Source: Galeopsis tetrahit (Eukaryota > Streptophyta > Magnoliopsida > Lamiales > Lamiaceae). From it: a stretch of DNA of 64,000 nt. The position numbers and the translations under genes are program-made. The stretch covers positions 60,017,028-60,081,027 of the forward strand of contig OY776129.1 of the NCBI GenBank assembly GCA_963675135.1. The letters run 5' to 3'. A model generated the notes under the pieces. That model was not told the DNA's origin. It worked only from the letters and a program-made list of their open reading frames with translations, and searched no databases. Shown here one piece after another: positions 12,742 to 23,722 of the stretch (position 1 is the first letter of the stretch; every line of letters begins with the position of its first letter).

Positions 12742-13458
12742 TGATGCGGCCAAAATATGTCGTCTCCTGAAATAACGACACGTGGATATAAGATGAATTA
12801 AACTCGTTTGCTATGAGTGATGATTTTGTAGAAGGGATTAATACACCCCTGAATATAGAGAGAGAGACAGGCCCAAACCTGATCTTCAGCTTATGTCCCT
12901 AGCTCAAGTATCCGTGGCCCAAATACCCCTGGCCCAAGTATCTTTGGCAAATGAGGCCCGAAAGGAATGAAGAGAGAGGAGATAAGAGAGTAGTAACTGG
13001 TACCAGAAATCTCGGAGAAAGAGGTCGGAGGGAGGACCGAGTCTTAGGGAGCAGTTGAGAGGTAAGCGGAAGAAATATTCTCCTTTCCTCCCAGGAAAAC
13101 GGCCAGGTAAAAAAAGAAGGTTTAATTACTGTTTTGACTACGTTTTTTACACACATACGAATTACACATACTTTCACACGAAATAGACAGAAAACAAAAG
13201 AGAAACCCTACGATTCTTGCGAGAATTTCCCTCGATTCTTAGGGAAATTCCTCTTTAATTCTCTTGAGAAAGCTTCTAACTTGAGCGTCGGAGATTCCAC
13301 GCCGAAATCCCCTCCGGCGTGTTTTTGCAGGTCTTTTGGGAGCTAAAAGGAGGATCATTCGTGAGAAAGCTTGCGAAAAAGTGACGATTTAAGCCAGCAA
13401 CCGCCATAATCCCGACAGGGAGATTCGGTATCCTTCATCGTTACTTTTTTACGCAACA
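12742..13458 (+). mobile_element. Candidate 5' LTR of a Ty3/gypsy element
   Basis: The block begins TGATGCGGCC and ends GCAACA, giving TG..CA borders, and is followed after 2 bp by a TGGCGCCGTCTGTGGGA primer-binding site. No matching downstream LTR was found in the window; the sequence at 18044 shares only the first few bases (TGATGTGG). The left border is therefore a guess. Bases 13181-13440 are more GC-rich, as in an R-U5 leader. Confidence 0.4.
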
Positions 13459-13460
13459 AC

Positions 13461-13478
13461 TGGCGCCGTCTGTGGGAA
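13461..13478 (+). promoter_or_regulatory. Primer-binding site of a Ty3/gypsy element
   Basis: TGGCGCCGTCTGTGGGA is the form of primer-binding site found in many non-chromoviral plant gypsy elements, and it lies 2 bp after a CA-ended LTR-like block. It marks where reverse transcription would have started. Confidence 0.6.
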
Positions 13479-14080
13479 AATAGATCTAAGACGTGAGATT
13501 TATTCCATAACTATTGGAGGTGAACATGAGGTTGTTAGACGAACTACTAAAGAGGGAAATGATATATTTTCCTCCCCTATACGACCTGAATTTGGAACTC
13601 GAGTGGGAGGAGTAACTCCACTACCTATTTTCCTTCCTCCCCCTCCGAAGAATTTGGTTGAGAGTTCGGGAAAATGACTTGCATTCGTTTCTTCAGGGGC
13701 AAATCCGCCCCCTGCACCAATAGAGGTCCAGAATCTGAGGGAAGAGACTCTAGACACCCCTATCCCTACTGAGGGTGACATGTCTGGAGCCCTCGGGAGC
13801 AGACCTAGCAGGGAGATACCTCCAGCAGCTGCAGGTTCAGAATTTTTGTATTGACTACTGAACAACTTAATGTTATAATAACACGAGCCATGGAGAAGGT
13901 GATGGTTGTTCAGGGCGTTCCAGCCACTATAGCCTTCCCGAGGGTGACTGAGGTTGTAGGTCAGAAATGACCTGAACATATACCTGGAACCTCACAAGTC
14001 TTTTCGAGGGTTTGATAACCTAATCTCTGCACTTTTTATGTGAATTGAAATTTAAATATCGCTTGAAAGACGTTTTTATT
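13479..14080 (+). mobile_element. Internal leader/gag-like remnant upstream of the gypsy pol
   Basis: This follows the primer-binding site but gives no continuous gag frame. It contains short open pieces on the plus strand separated by stops, and a 159-codon minus-strand frame that looks like an antisense shadow. The junction with the pol-bearing part lies near 14040-14080. The two parts may come from different elements. Confidence 0.4.
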
Positions 14081-17000
14081 GATGATCTACGCTGAAGTTG
14101 AGAGATTCTTTGACTTTGCAGAAACATCAGAAAATAAGCAGGTGAAGCTCGTAGCCTATCGCTTGAAAGGAGGAGCATCATCGTGGTGGGAACAAGTCCA
14201 GAACCAACGACGACGATTGGGCAAGTAGCCGGTCCGATTGTGGACCAAAATGAAGAGGATGATGATGGCACGTTTCCTCCCTCCAGATTATGAACAATTT
14301 CTATTCCAGCAGTACTAGACATTAGTTCAGGGATAAAAATTGGTGGCAGACTATACCTCAAATTTCTTACGCCTCTCCTCGCGTAACAACCTGATGGAGA
14401 CTGAGGGGCAGCAGGTAGCAAGGTATGTTCATGGACTCAAACCCATGATCCGTGAAAAGATCGGGTGTCAAATTATCCTAACCCTCAGCGAGGCAATCAA
14501 TATGGCGCAACGAGCTGAATCAATGGGGTTTCGAAATTTTTATGGGAGAGAGGAACCTCGTAAGAATTTCGTTGATTCACCGAAACCCAATCCCAAGAGG
14601 CTTTTAGTTCTATGAAGCGTGGGGTAGAGAGAGAGAGGCCGCAAAGAAGGCGGAAAACCCATACGCAAGACCAACGGGTGACAAATGCTATAGGTGTCAC
14701 GAGGTTGGACACCAATCAAACAATTGCCCCGAGCGTCGTCCGGTCAACATGATCGAGCATACTGAAAATGATGATGATGAATGGGAAGGGGAGGATGGAG
14801 TCTGCGAGCCGAATGGTGAGGAGTATGACGAACAACAAACAATGGTTGTTCGTAAGGTCCTATTGGCGCCAAAGAGAGATGATTCCCAACGAAACGCATT
14901 GTTTCGAACCAGGTGTACCATTTCTAATCAAATTTTCGAATTGATTATTGATAGTGGGAGCTGTGAAAATATTATTTCTCATAACTTGGCCAAGACTTTA
15001 GAACTGTCCGTGGAGAAACATCCCGAACCTTATAGTATTGTGTGGATTACTAAAGGGGAAGGAATTAAAGTAAAAGAGAGGTGTTGCGTTCCCTTATCCA
15101 TTGGAAAATTTTATAAAGATGAAGTAATGTGTGATATTGTGGATATGGATGCTTGTCAATTACTGTTTGGTAGGCCTTGGCAATTTGATCTTGCAACCGT
15201 TCATGATGGGAGAAAGAACACTTACCAGTTCTTCAAAGATGGAAAAAGGATAACATTGCTGTCGTTGGGGTTCAAGCCAAAGAACGAGACCCGAAAATTT
15301 CTGACCCTAACGAATGGATGGAGGACGCACGTGACACTAAAGAAATACACGCTTTAGTAGTGAAGACGACATTTGTGGTCGGTGGTTCCGAGAAGAGGGG
15401 TGAGGTCCCTGATCGTGTCCTTGATTTGTTTAAAAAATTTCAGGAGTTAATACCCGAAGACCTTCCTGCAGAATTACCACCAATGAGAGGTATACAACAT
15501 GCTATTGATTTGGTACCAGGGGCCACATTACCAAATCTTCCTCACTATCGCATGAACCCAAAATAAAATGCGATTTTACAACAAATGGTGGAAGAGTTGT
15601 TACATAAAGGTCTGATCCAAGAAAGTATGAGCCCATACGCAGTCCCCGCATTACTAACTCCGAAGAAGGATGGATCTTGGCGTATGTGCGTGGATAGCCG
15701 AGCAATAAACAAAATAACGGTGCGTTACAAGTTTTCGATTATGAGATTAGAGGACATACTGGATAATCTATCCGGGGCCAAAATTTTCAGCAAAATAGAT
15801 TTGCGGAGTGGATATCATCAAATCCGTATCAGATCGGGAGATGAGTGGAAGACAGCCTTTAAGACAAATGAAGGGTTGTACGAATGGCTTGTTCTACCAT
15901 TTGGGATATCTAACGCCCCGAGCACCTTTATGCGATTGATGAATGAGGTACTAAAACCATTTCTGGACAAATTTGTTGTAGTATATTTCGATGATATTCT
16001 CGTCTACAACACTAACGAGAAAGAGCACCTAGACCATTTGCGCCAAGTGTTGGTTGTATTGCAGGTTAATAAACTCTATATTAACCTGAAAAAGTGTAGT
16101 TTCATGCAAACGAGTCTTATCTTCCTCGGGTTCGTGGTTGGAGGGGACGGCATTCGTGTGGATGAGGAAAAGGTTCGAGCAATCTATGATTGGCCGAGTC
16201 CGAAGTCTGTGGCGAAAGTGCGAAGTTTCCACGGGCTAGCCACATTCTATCGGCAGTTCATTCGAAATTTTAGCACCATAGTAGCACCAATGACCGATTG
16301 TCTAAAGAAAGGAAGCTTCCGCTGGGGACTGGAACAACAAGAGAGTTTCGAGACGATTAAGGAGAAATTATGTTCGGCTCCTGTTTTAGCACTTCCCAGC
16401 TTTGAGAAATTGTTCGTGGTAGAGTGTGATGCATGTGGGGTCGGAATAGGCGTTGTCTTGTCCCAGGAAGGCAGACCTATCGCCTATTTTAGCGAAAAAC
16501 TAAGCGAGGCGCGTCGGAAATGGTCCACTTATGATCAAGAATTCTATGCTGTTTTCAGAGCTTTGAAGTATTGAGAACATTATCGCCTCCAAGATCAGTT
16601 CGTGTTGTATACTGATCATCAGGCCCTAAAATACATTAATAGCCAGAAAAATATAAGTAAGATGCATCCGAGATGGGTGGCGTACTTACAATAATTCCCC
16701 TTTACACTGAAACATAAGGCTGGGGTTCAAAATAAACCTGCAGATGCATTGAGTAGGCGTGCGTCCTTGCTCGTAACAATGAGTCATGAGGTAACATGTT
16801 TCGAAATTCTTCCTGAACTATACTCCACTGATGAGGATTTTGCAGGAATTTGAGATAATCTTCCTTTTGAAGATTTCTATGCATATGATGGTTATCTTTT
16901 TAAAGGAGCTCGATTGTGTATCCCCCGAACATCTTTGAGGGATAAACTAATTCGTGATTTACATGGTGGTGGATTGAGCGGGCACCTTGGAAGGGAGAAA

Positions 17001-18092
17001 ACCACGGTCAGTTTAGAAGAACGATATTATTGGCTACAACTGAAAAGGGAGGTGAGGAAGTTTGTGAGTCGGTGTTACGTTTGTCAAACATCAAAAGGGC
17101 ACGCCCAGAATATCGGCCTCTACATGCCTTTGCCTGTTCCTGAAGCTATTTGGGAGGACTTATCCATGAATTTTATCCTAGGATTACCTCGTACACAACG
17201 GGGTGTTGATTCCGTATTTGGTGTGGTGGACAGATTTTCCAAGATGGTGCATTTCATCCCCTGCAAAAAAAAAAAACATCTGATGCCTCTCATATTGCTC
17301 GACTCTTCTTTCTAGAAGTGGTGCGACTGCATGGCGTACCGAAATCTATCACCTCGTGATAGTAAGTTCTTGAGTCACTTTTGGATTACCTTGTGGAAAA
17401 TGTTCGACACCTCACTTAATTACAGCAGCACGGCTCATCCCCAAACTGACGGTCAAACTGAAGTTGTCAACCGGACCCTTAGGAACCTGATTCGGTGTAT
17501 TTGCGGGGATCGAACGAAACAATGGGACTATGCCTTACCACAAGCAGAATTTGCCTTCAACAACGCAGTTCATAGTTCTACAGGAAAATCGTCTTTTTCT
17601 ATAGTTTATCAGAAGGCTCCAAGTCACGTTGTTGATCTTGTAAAGTTACCGGGTGTTGCTAGTGTGGCTGCCAAAAAGGTGGCTAAAGATGGGTTGGATA
17701 TTCAAGCAGAAGTTCGTCAAAGATTGATGGAGACTAATCAGAAATTTAAGGATGCTGCAGACAAACATAGGCGGTCAAATATTTTTGAAGTTGGGGACGA
17801 TGTGATGATCTTTCTTCGTCGTAAGCGTTTTCCATTGGAAAAATATCACAAGTTGCAGCCGAAGAAGTACGGACCTTACAAAATCACTCATAAAATCAAT
17901 GATAATGCTTATGTGGTGGGTCTTCCAGACTCGATGGGAATCTCGAAGACTTTTAACGTAAGTGATTTATACCGTTACTTCCCTGAAGAACCTTCATCCT
18001 ACCCAGATCACTCGGGGTCGAGTTCTTTTCAAGTGGGGGAGACTGATGTGGTACTGATTAGTGTGAAAATTGCTCGAAATTCTTGCATTTAA
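14081..18092 (+). pseudogene. Decayed Ty3/gypsy gag-pol polyprotein
   Basis: The order gag, protease, reverse transcriptase, RNase H, integrase defines the Ty3/gypsy superfamily. Gag remains at 14081-14600 (VKLVAYRLKGGASSWWEQ). A zinc knuckle C-x2-C-x4-H-x4-C (CYRCHEVGHQSNNC) is at 14685-14738. The protease active site LIIDSGS is near 14940. Reverse transcriptase is at 15585-16100 with YFDDIL; RNase H follows (ECDACGVGIG, then TDHQALKY). Integrase is at about 16900-17650, with a zinc-binding HLGRE..CYVCQTSKG region and the core through DGQTEVVNRTL. The frame is broken by several nonsense codons, including those ending at 15566, 16574 and 17315, others near 14218, 16693 and 16852, and at least one shift in gag. 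No chromodomain was seen. The N-terminal part of gag is missing, and the sequence at 13480-14060 does not continue it. It is non-functional. Confidence 0.85.
18031..18043 (+). promoter_or_regulatory. Polypurine tract of the gypsy element
   Basis: AAGTGGGGGAGAC sits directly before a TG that starts the presumed 3' LTR at 18044. In Ty3/gypsy elements this is where plus-strand DNA synthesis is primed. It overlaps the end of the pol frame, which stops at 18092. Confidence 0.6.
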
Positions 18093-20095
18093 TTTGCATA
18101 ATTTTATAGGATTTCGTGCATTATTTACACTAAATTGACTAATTGCACTTGATTTGGAGAAATTGTGTAGTTTGCTATTTTTGTAGGTAAACGAGGTGTT
18201 TTGAATCAAATCACAAAAAAATCAACTGTTGGATCGAGTCCATGAGTTGATCACATGAAAAAAGGTGAAGTGGGGGTCGAAACGAGACAAGAATCGAGTC
18301 GATCGGATACCCGTATCAAAAGATATGAGCAAAACAAGAGAAGAGGGGCACGACCGAGATCGAGGCTTGAGCTGGACATGCCCGATACAGCAACACACTG
18401 AAAGTAGGAATGCACGGCCGAGCTCAAAAAAAAAAGGGTTAATTGCAAATTAAATCACCACCTTTCATTGAATTGCAATTTAATCTAAATTTTTAAATAA
18501 TTACAAATAAAATCACCACCTTTAAATATTGTTGCAATTTAAACTTCTTAATAGTTTCATTTGTGCTCAAATCTAACGTGGTTGGCGGATGTGACACCTT
18601 CTTAATGAAACAACATTGTTTTTTATTTCGATCTAATCTCGAAACGTCAAATTCGGGCACAAATGAGATTGTCTAGAAGTCTAAATTGCAACAATATTGA
18701 AAGGTGATGATTTTATTTACAATTATTCAAAAGTTTAGATTAAATTGCAATTCATCGAAAGGTGGTGATTTAATTTGCAATTAACCCAAAAAAAAACCCT
18801 GAATTGCTGGAATTAATTGAAGGTCCATTCTTTATTCTTCATGTGGCCCATATGAAATGAAAAGCAAGCAACTGATTTTTTTATCAAGCCCATGCACGGA
18901 AAGCTGGAAATTTCAATGGATTTTGGGCCTAAGCCCATTCACCATCTCTAATTTAATTAATCCAGCCCATGAATTAAATTTAGAGGCCCCATTTTAATAT
19001 TTTGCTTCAGCTGGAAGACACGCATGCGAGAGGGGAGAAACATGGCACATCTTCATTGGGGAACCCTCCTCCACTTCCACATTTTCACACTTCCACTCAA
19101 TAGTTTAGTTTAATTTCATATTTTTAGATAGATTTAAATCGAGTATTTAATTTTATGTAAGCATTGGAGAACAAGACCATTTGAAGTGATATTTTTCCTT
19201 AATTCCATGTTTTATTGTTTATTTTCTATTTATTTGTTTTCATTTGTTAATTTAGTTTTTAGCTAGGTTTGTTGGTGTTTGGGTGTTTGGATTTATGAGG
19301 AATTTTGATTTTTAATTTGATTTGAATTGTTTAACTATATTGGTGGTGTATTAATTAGATTAATGGGTTTTGATATATCATTTGCTTGAATTCAATTATT
19401 AGATTATATTTTGACGCATGATTAGTGCAACGAGAGTTGGTTAGTCTTGACGATAGTATAATTGAGGGTTGAGAATCAAGTGGATTGAGTATATATTGGT
19501 TTATCGCAACGAGAGTTGGGTAAATTTCATTAGAACCCCATTAATTTACACTAATTATTTGAATGTGAGTTTGGGTAATTAATGAAGAGACTATAGGAGT
19601 TTGGTTTCTAGTATTCAAGTGGAAAAGCATAATTAGGGATTAGTTTAGTTAATTAGATAGAGTAGAACCCCCTAGTTGTGTGAATACCCGGGTAAGAACG
19701 TCTCTATTCTTCCTTTCGATTCGAGGTGCTTTATTAGATATATTCTTAGTGATTGCTCTTATCATACATCAATCAATGAATTAAACTTCCAAGTTAAGCT
19801 TTAATTGATTTCCATATAATGAAGAACACCCAAACACTACTCACATTTGATATTTGATCATCACTTTACTCACTTTTCTTAGTTAATATTTATCTTGTTG
19901 ATTTTTACATTTAGTCTTTAGCTCACCCCCATGTTCGTTCACTATAATTACGTGACACACACAACACTAAGGCTACACTAGCTAACTAGTCCCGTGGTTC
20001 AATAATTTAACTGGGCACTTACTTTTACTATGAGGATCCTCTTACACTTGAGAGGTGAGTATTGAAAAATACGTGTCAGGTACATGCATGACTAA
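18044..20095 (+). mobile_element. Presumed 3' LTR of the gypsy element, interrupted by a MITE
   Basis: It starts with TG right after the polypurine tract. It contains typical long-LTR sequence, including CTAGTCCCGTGGTTCAATAA near 19988, and seems to end around 20095 in CAGGTACA. The right border is uncertain and I found neither a 5' partner copy nor a target duplication. A 352-bp inverted-repeat element is inserted at 18436-18787. Confidence 0.45.
18436..18787. mobile_element. MULE-like MITE inside the gypsy LTR
   Basis: Near-perfect terminal inverted repeats: GGGTTAATTGCAAATTAAAT at the left, and the reverse complement of the right end is the same for more than 30 bp, continuing through CACCACCTTTC. 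Flanks are runs of A (18426-18435 and 18788-18796), consistent with a 9-10-bp target duplication as produced by Mutator-like elements. The 352-bp interior has no coding capacity. Confidence 0.75.
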
Positions 20096-20271
20096 TCAAC
20101 TTCTATGGTCAAACTCACCCATTTTTTCCTTAATTACATTTAATTCTTAGTTTGAATACAATTAATCTAGAAATTCACATTTCTTGCAATCTCACCTGTA
20201 ATCTCACCTATATATAGGTGATATTGTATTCAAAATTATCATTGAATCATATTTTCAAGTTCTAAGAAAAC

Positions 20272-21082
20272 ACTTCTTTTGAGAAATTGATCCTGGCTGA
20301 GAGTAAGTTGTTAGCGGACGATCCTATGCGAGTCAAAACATTGATCAAGTATTATACCTGCTTTCAAGGGAGTCAACTCAAATGGGGAAAATAATTTCTA
20401 TACGCAGGCTTTTAGATGCACACTTCTAATGAAGTACGGTATTTTGTGAGCTGAATCCTACATTCCAGCTTGACGAAGTGGCATTTGTGGATAGAATGGA
20501 AAGAAATCAATTTTCTTCGTCAACACTGTTTTACCTATGGGGCTTGTGGAGATCAAGTAGTTCGATTGTTTTGGAAGATATTGAGAACTTAAGAAATTCT
20601 GATGCCACCGAATTCGAAGTGGGAAGCATTACTAGGCTCATCTTAAATTTCTTTGGAGTTCATTGTGAAAATGACAATTGGATGCTGATGAACCCTGACG
20701 CCGCATGGGTGGTTAGTATTGATGAGAAGGATCAAAATGATTTAAAAAATATTGGATCAATGATCTAATTTCCATAGGGGGGAGGAGAGTGATGAAAGCT
20801 CTTTGGGCACATAGCAAAAGATGTGACAAAATATACTTCAAGTGTATTTGCCTTCTCCAAATATTTAATATAGCAGAGTTCTTTATTGCATCAGACTATA
20901 ATGTCGCCCAGGGGGAAGAATTTCTGAAACTAGCAGCTGATGATTGCATAAAGTTAATTTTGCCTTATAAGTCTATGTCAAGAGACATGATATTGGTAAG
21001 GGAAGCTGACGTTTCAAAGAAATTACTGAAAGAGGTCATTCATAAGAAAGAACACAAAAGAAAACACACTACTATCCGTTGA
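20272..21082 (+). pseudogene. Fragment of a host gene, possibly TRANK1-like/UvrD-type helicase C-terminal region
   Basis: Three consecutive coding-like pieces occur. About 20282-20390 includes ESKLLADDPMRVKTLIKYY. 20478-20768 includes FVDRMERNQFSSSTL, LWRSSSSIVLEDIENL and NPDAAWV. 20789-21082 includes FNIAEFFIAS and READVSKKLLKEVI. Stops and short gaps separate them and no complete start-to-stop gene can be built. The composition is that of a real protein, not of a transposon. From memory the pattern resembles the C-terminal part of large plant TPR/ankyrin and UvrD-like helicase proteins (TRANK1-like), but I could not align it. It sits between a gypsy LTR and a CACTA element, so it may be a captured or stranded fragment. 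Confidence 0.4.
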
Positions 21083-21411
21083 TTCTACGAATACCCGAAA
21101 AAGTGATCAAACTCATATACGTTGATTCACGAAGATACTGAGATAAACTCTTTTTTTTTATTAATCAAATCACCTCCCTTTTACAATGAAAAACACTCCC
21201 TATTAATAGTAGGGCAAACCTCAACAAACCCTAATCTAAGGCTAAACACTATCGTGGGCTTATAGTACTGAAATAGAAAATAACAATTATAATTAAAATA
21301 CTAATTCAATCAAGCTCTCAATTTCCAATCATTCCTTTAGTTTGAAGATTCTGGGGCCGTATCTCCATCACTTACATTTTTCATTAAAAATTGTGTTGCA
21401 CTTTTCAATTA
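21083..21411. other. Short non-coding stretch left of the small CACTA element
   Basis: AT-rich and without a gene. Bases 21374-21410 (ACATTTTTC..TTGTGTTGCACTTTT) are nearly repeated to the right of the element at 23734-23771. Confidence 0.5.
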
Positions 21412-22208
21412 CACTACAAAATATTGGCCAAAAGGCAACGGCGATTAGCAAAGGCAGGCTACCGTTGCCAATTGGCAACGGACAGAAAAAAGGCGACGGC
21501 ATATAACGGCCGTTGCGAAAAGGCGACGGGAGTGGGCCCGTTGCGAAATTGCAACGGGGCCCCACTCGCTAAAAGGCAACGGCAGTGGGCCCCGTCACCT
21601 TTGCCGTCGCCCTAATTGAGTTAAAACCCCACCCTTCTTTCTTTCAGAATTACAGAAGTGGCACACACACCTCCTCCATTAAAATCTATTTCCACCTCCA
21701 AACTCAACATCCACGTTCGTTTGCAGATCAAACTCGGTTCTTGGCCATTTGTGTTCTACACTTCGATGGGAGCATTTCTACGATAATTTTTTTCGTTTTC
21801 ATTGGTTAAATTTGAAGTTATATGTATATATATGTATATATATGCATATATGTTGTAAATGTTAATTTTTATGCATGCATAATGTGTTAATTGTTAACTA
21901 GAATTTAATTGTTAATTATATTGTGTTATATATTTATTATATGTATGTTTTAATTGAGTTATATGAATTTATTTGTTAATTAGGGTGTTAGAATTATATT
22001 GTGTTATGTATATATATATATATATATACACATATACATACATATATATATATGTATGTATGTATGGTTTAATTAAGTTATATGGATTTATTTGTTAATT
22101 AGGGTGTTAGAATAATTATTAGAATATATTTTGAATTATATTAATTAATTTTAATAGAGTTGGAGGAATGAGACGTTGGTTGTTTGTGTGTTGTAAACGT
22201 TGATTGAC

Positions 22209-22616
22209 ATGAATTATTCAAGTCGTAGTTGGATGTATAGTCCAAGATTAGTGAATGGGATTATGAACCCCGGATTTGTTAGTGGAGTAAATGGATTTAT
22301 TGAAGCTGCCACTAGTAATCCGAATTCGATTTGGGAAGGAAAAATTAGGTGTCCTTGTTCGAAAGCTAGATGTCGAAATCAAACTTATAGAGATCCTAAT
22401 GAAGTGGAATCTCATTTATAGGATCAGATGGCAGTGATGATGGGTCAGATGGGTGGGATGGGTCAGATGGGTGAGATGAATCAGGTGGGTCAGATGGGTG
22501 GGATGGGTCAGATGGGTGGGGCGCCGAGGCCGTCGGGGGCGTCGCACAACGTTCATGATCGTAGTCAGGTTGAGGATCGGGATGATACTGAGGATGATGG
22601 TGGTGATGAGGAGTGA
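22209..22616 (+). pseudogene. Transposase-associated domain remnant joined to a TNPA-like tail
   Basis: From ATG 22209 the frame encodes MNYSSRSWMYSPRL..GFVSGVNGFIEAA and ends in the zinc-binding-like CPCSKARCRNQTYRDPNEVESHL. This is the N-terminal transposase-associated domain of CACTA TNPD proteins and corresponds to the start of the full gene at 32217. It stops with TAG at 22419-22421. Downstream, 22428-22616 is open in a methionine/glycine-rich frame (repeated GQMGGM units) ending in an acidic DDTEDDGGDEE tail. The catalytic transposase region is missing. I infer a large internal deletion that joined the start of one gene to the end of another. Confidence 0.7.
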
Positions 22617-23233
22617 TACATTTTTATATTACTTTGTTATGTGTGATGTTATTATATTACATTGACGTTGAGGATTAATTTTTATTTTAATGTTGTGTGT
22701 GATGTTATTTTAATTGACGTGAACATGCTAATGATTATAATTAATGTTGTTTGTGATGTTATTTTAATTAAAAATGAACTTGAGAATGATTTTATAATAG
22801 ATAAAAATCTTTTTAATTAAATGGATAAGTGAATTGATATTTTTAAATGGATAAGTGAAAATAATTATATTTAATGTTGTGAATTGAAAATTAGAATGAA
22901 TTTAAATGATGTGATTAGAATAAATTTAAATGTATAAGTGAAAATAATTATATTCAATGTTGTATGTAATTATAATGTTGTCAATTGAAAATCAGAATGA
23001 ATTTAAATGTTGTAAATTAAAGATTAGAATAAATTTAAATGGTGTGAATTGATACCGTAATTAAATTATTTAATTTGAAAAACATAATTTAGTTAATACT
23101 CAATTAGAAATAAATATGATATGCTTTGATAATTAATTTAATAAGCAACCATTAAAGTTAGAATGGATTGAAATAAAGAATTAAAAATTAAAATTAAATT
23201 GAATATATATTAATTGCATTCACAACATGTCGA

Positions 23234-23470
23234 CTAAAGCTCCTAGTCTAAACGGCACACAGGGGGCGCCCAAAAGCCTTCGAGACCGAGAGGTCCCGAG
23301 TTCGAACCCCGCCTGTAGCATATATTCTGAAAATTTTCGAAAATTGGGGTGGCCCAGCGGTGGAGGATTTCCGAAAATTGGGAAGCATATATTCTGAAAT
23401 TTCCGAAAATTGGGGTGGCCCAGCGGTGGAGGATTTCCGAAAATTGGGGTGGCCCAGCGGTGGAGGGGGG
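23234..23470 (+). repeat. SINE-like tRNA-derived head followed by a 33-bp tandem repeat
   Basis: Bases 23293-23312 contain GGTCCCGAGTTCGAACCCCG, a good RNA polymerase III B box. About 45 bp before it, TAGTCTAAACGG is a weak A-box candidate. Directly downstream, GGTGGCCCAGCGGTGGAGG with TTTCCGAAAATTG is repeated three times (period 33 bp, with one 35-bp interruption). It lies inside the small CACTA element. The frames over it on the minus strand are products of the repeat, not genes. Confidence 0.5.
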
Positions 23471-23722
23471 TGTTGGTTGCCTTCGCATTTTTTAAAAGTT
23501 AATAAAAAGGCAACGGCCACCTGCCCTTGTCGAAAGGCAACGGTTTTCCCCAAATCCGTTGCCTATAAAATAGCAACGAGCATATTGGCAACGGCGAAAA
23601 TCTGTTGCCTTTGCCGTTGCCTTCATGATTAGTGAGGGGGAATCCGTTGCCTTCCCCGTCGCCACATTTTTTAAAAGTTAACGTTGCCTTCCCCGTCGCC
23701 TTTTTGCAATTATTTTGTGGTG

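Larger units (their letters stand above)
21412..23722 (+). mobile_element. Internally deleted CACTA (En/Spm) element
   Basis: The left end is CACTACAAAATATTGGCCAA; the reverse complement of the right end is CACCACAAAATAATTGCAAA. Both continue into AAGGCRACGG subterminal motifs. The flanking trinucleotide is TTA on both sides (21409-21411 and 23723-23725), the 3-bp duplication expected for CACTA elements. Subterminal GGCAACGG/CCGTTGCC motifs occur in both orientations at 21435-21610 and 23505-23700; in this superfamily such repeats bind the transposase. At 2311 bp it is too short to be autonomous and keeps only pieces of genes (see the next entries). Confidence 0.88.

Noticed and set aside
13500..14421. 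Minus-strand frames of 159 and 133 codons over the gypsy region
   Set aside because: They are antisense to retrotransposon gag and leader sequence and show no domain.
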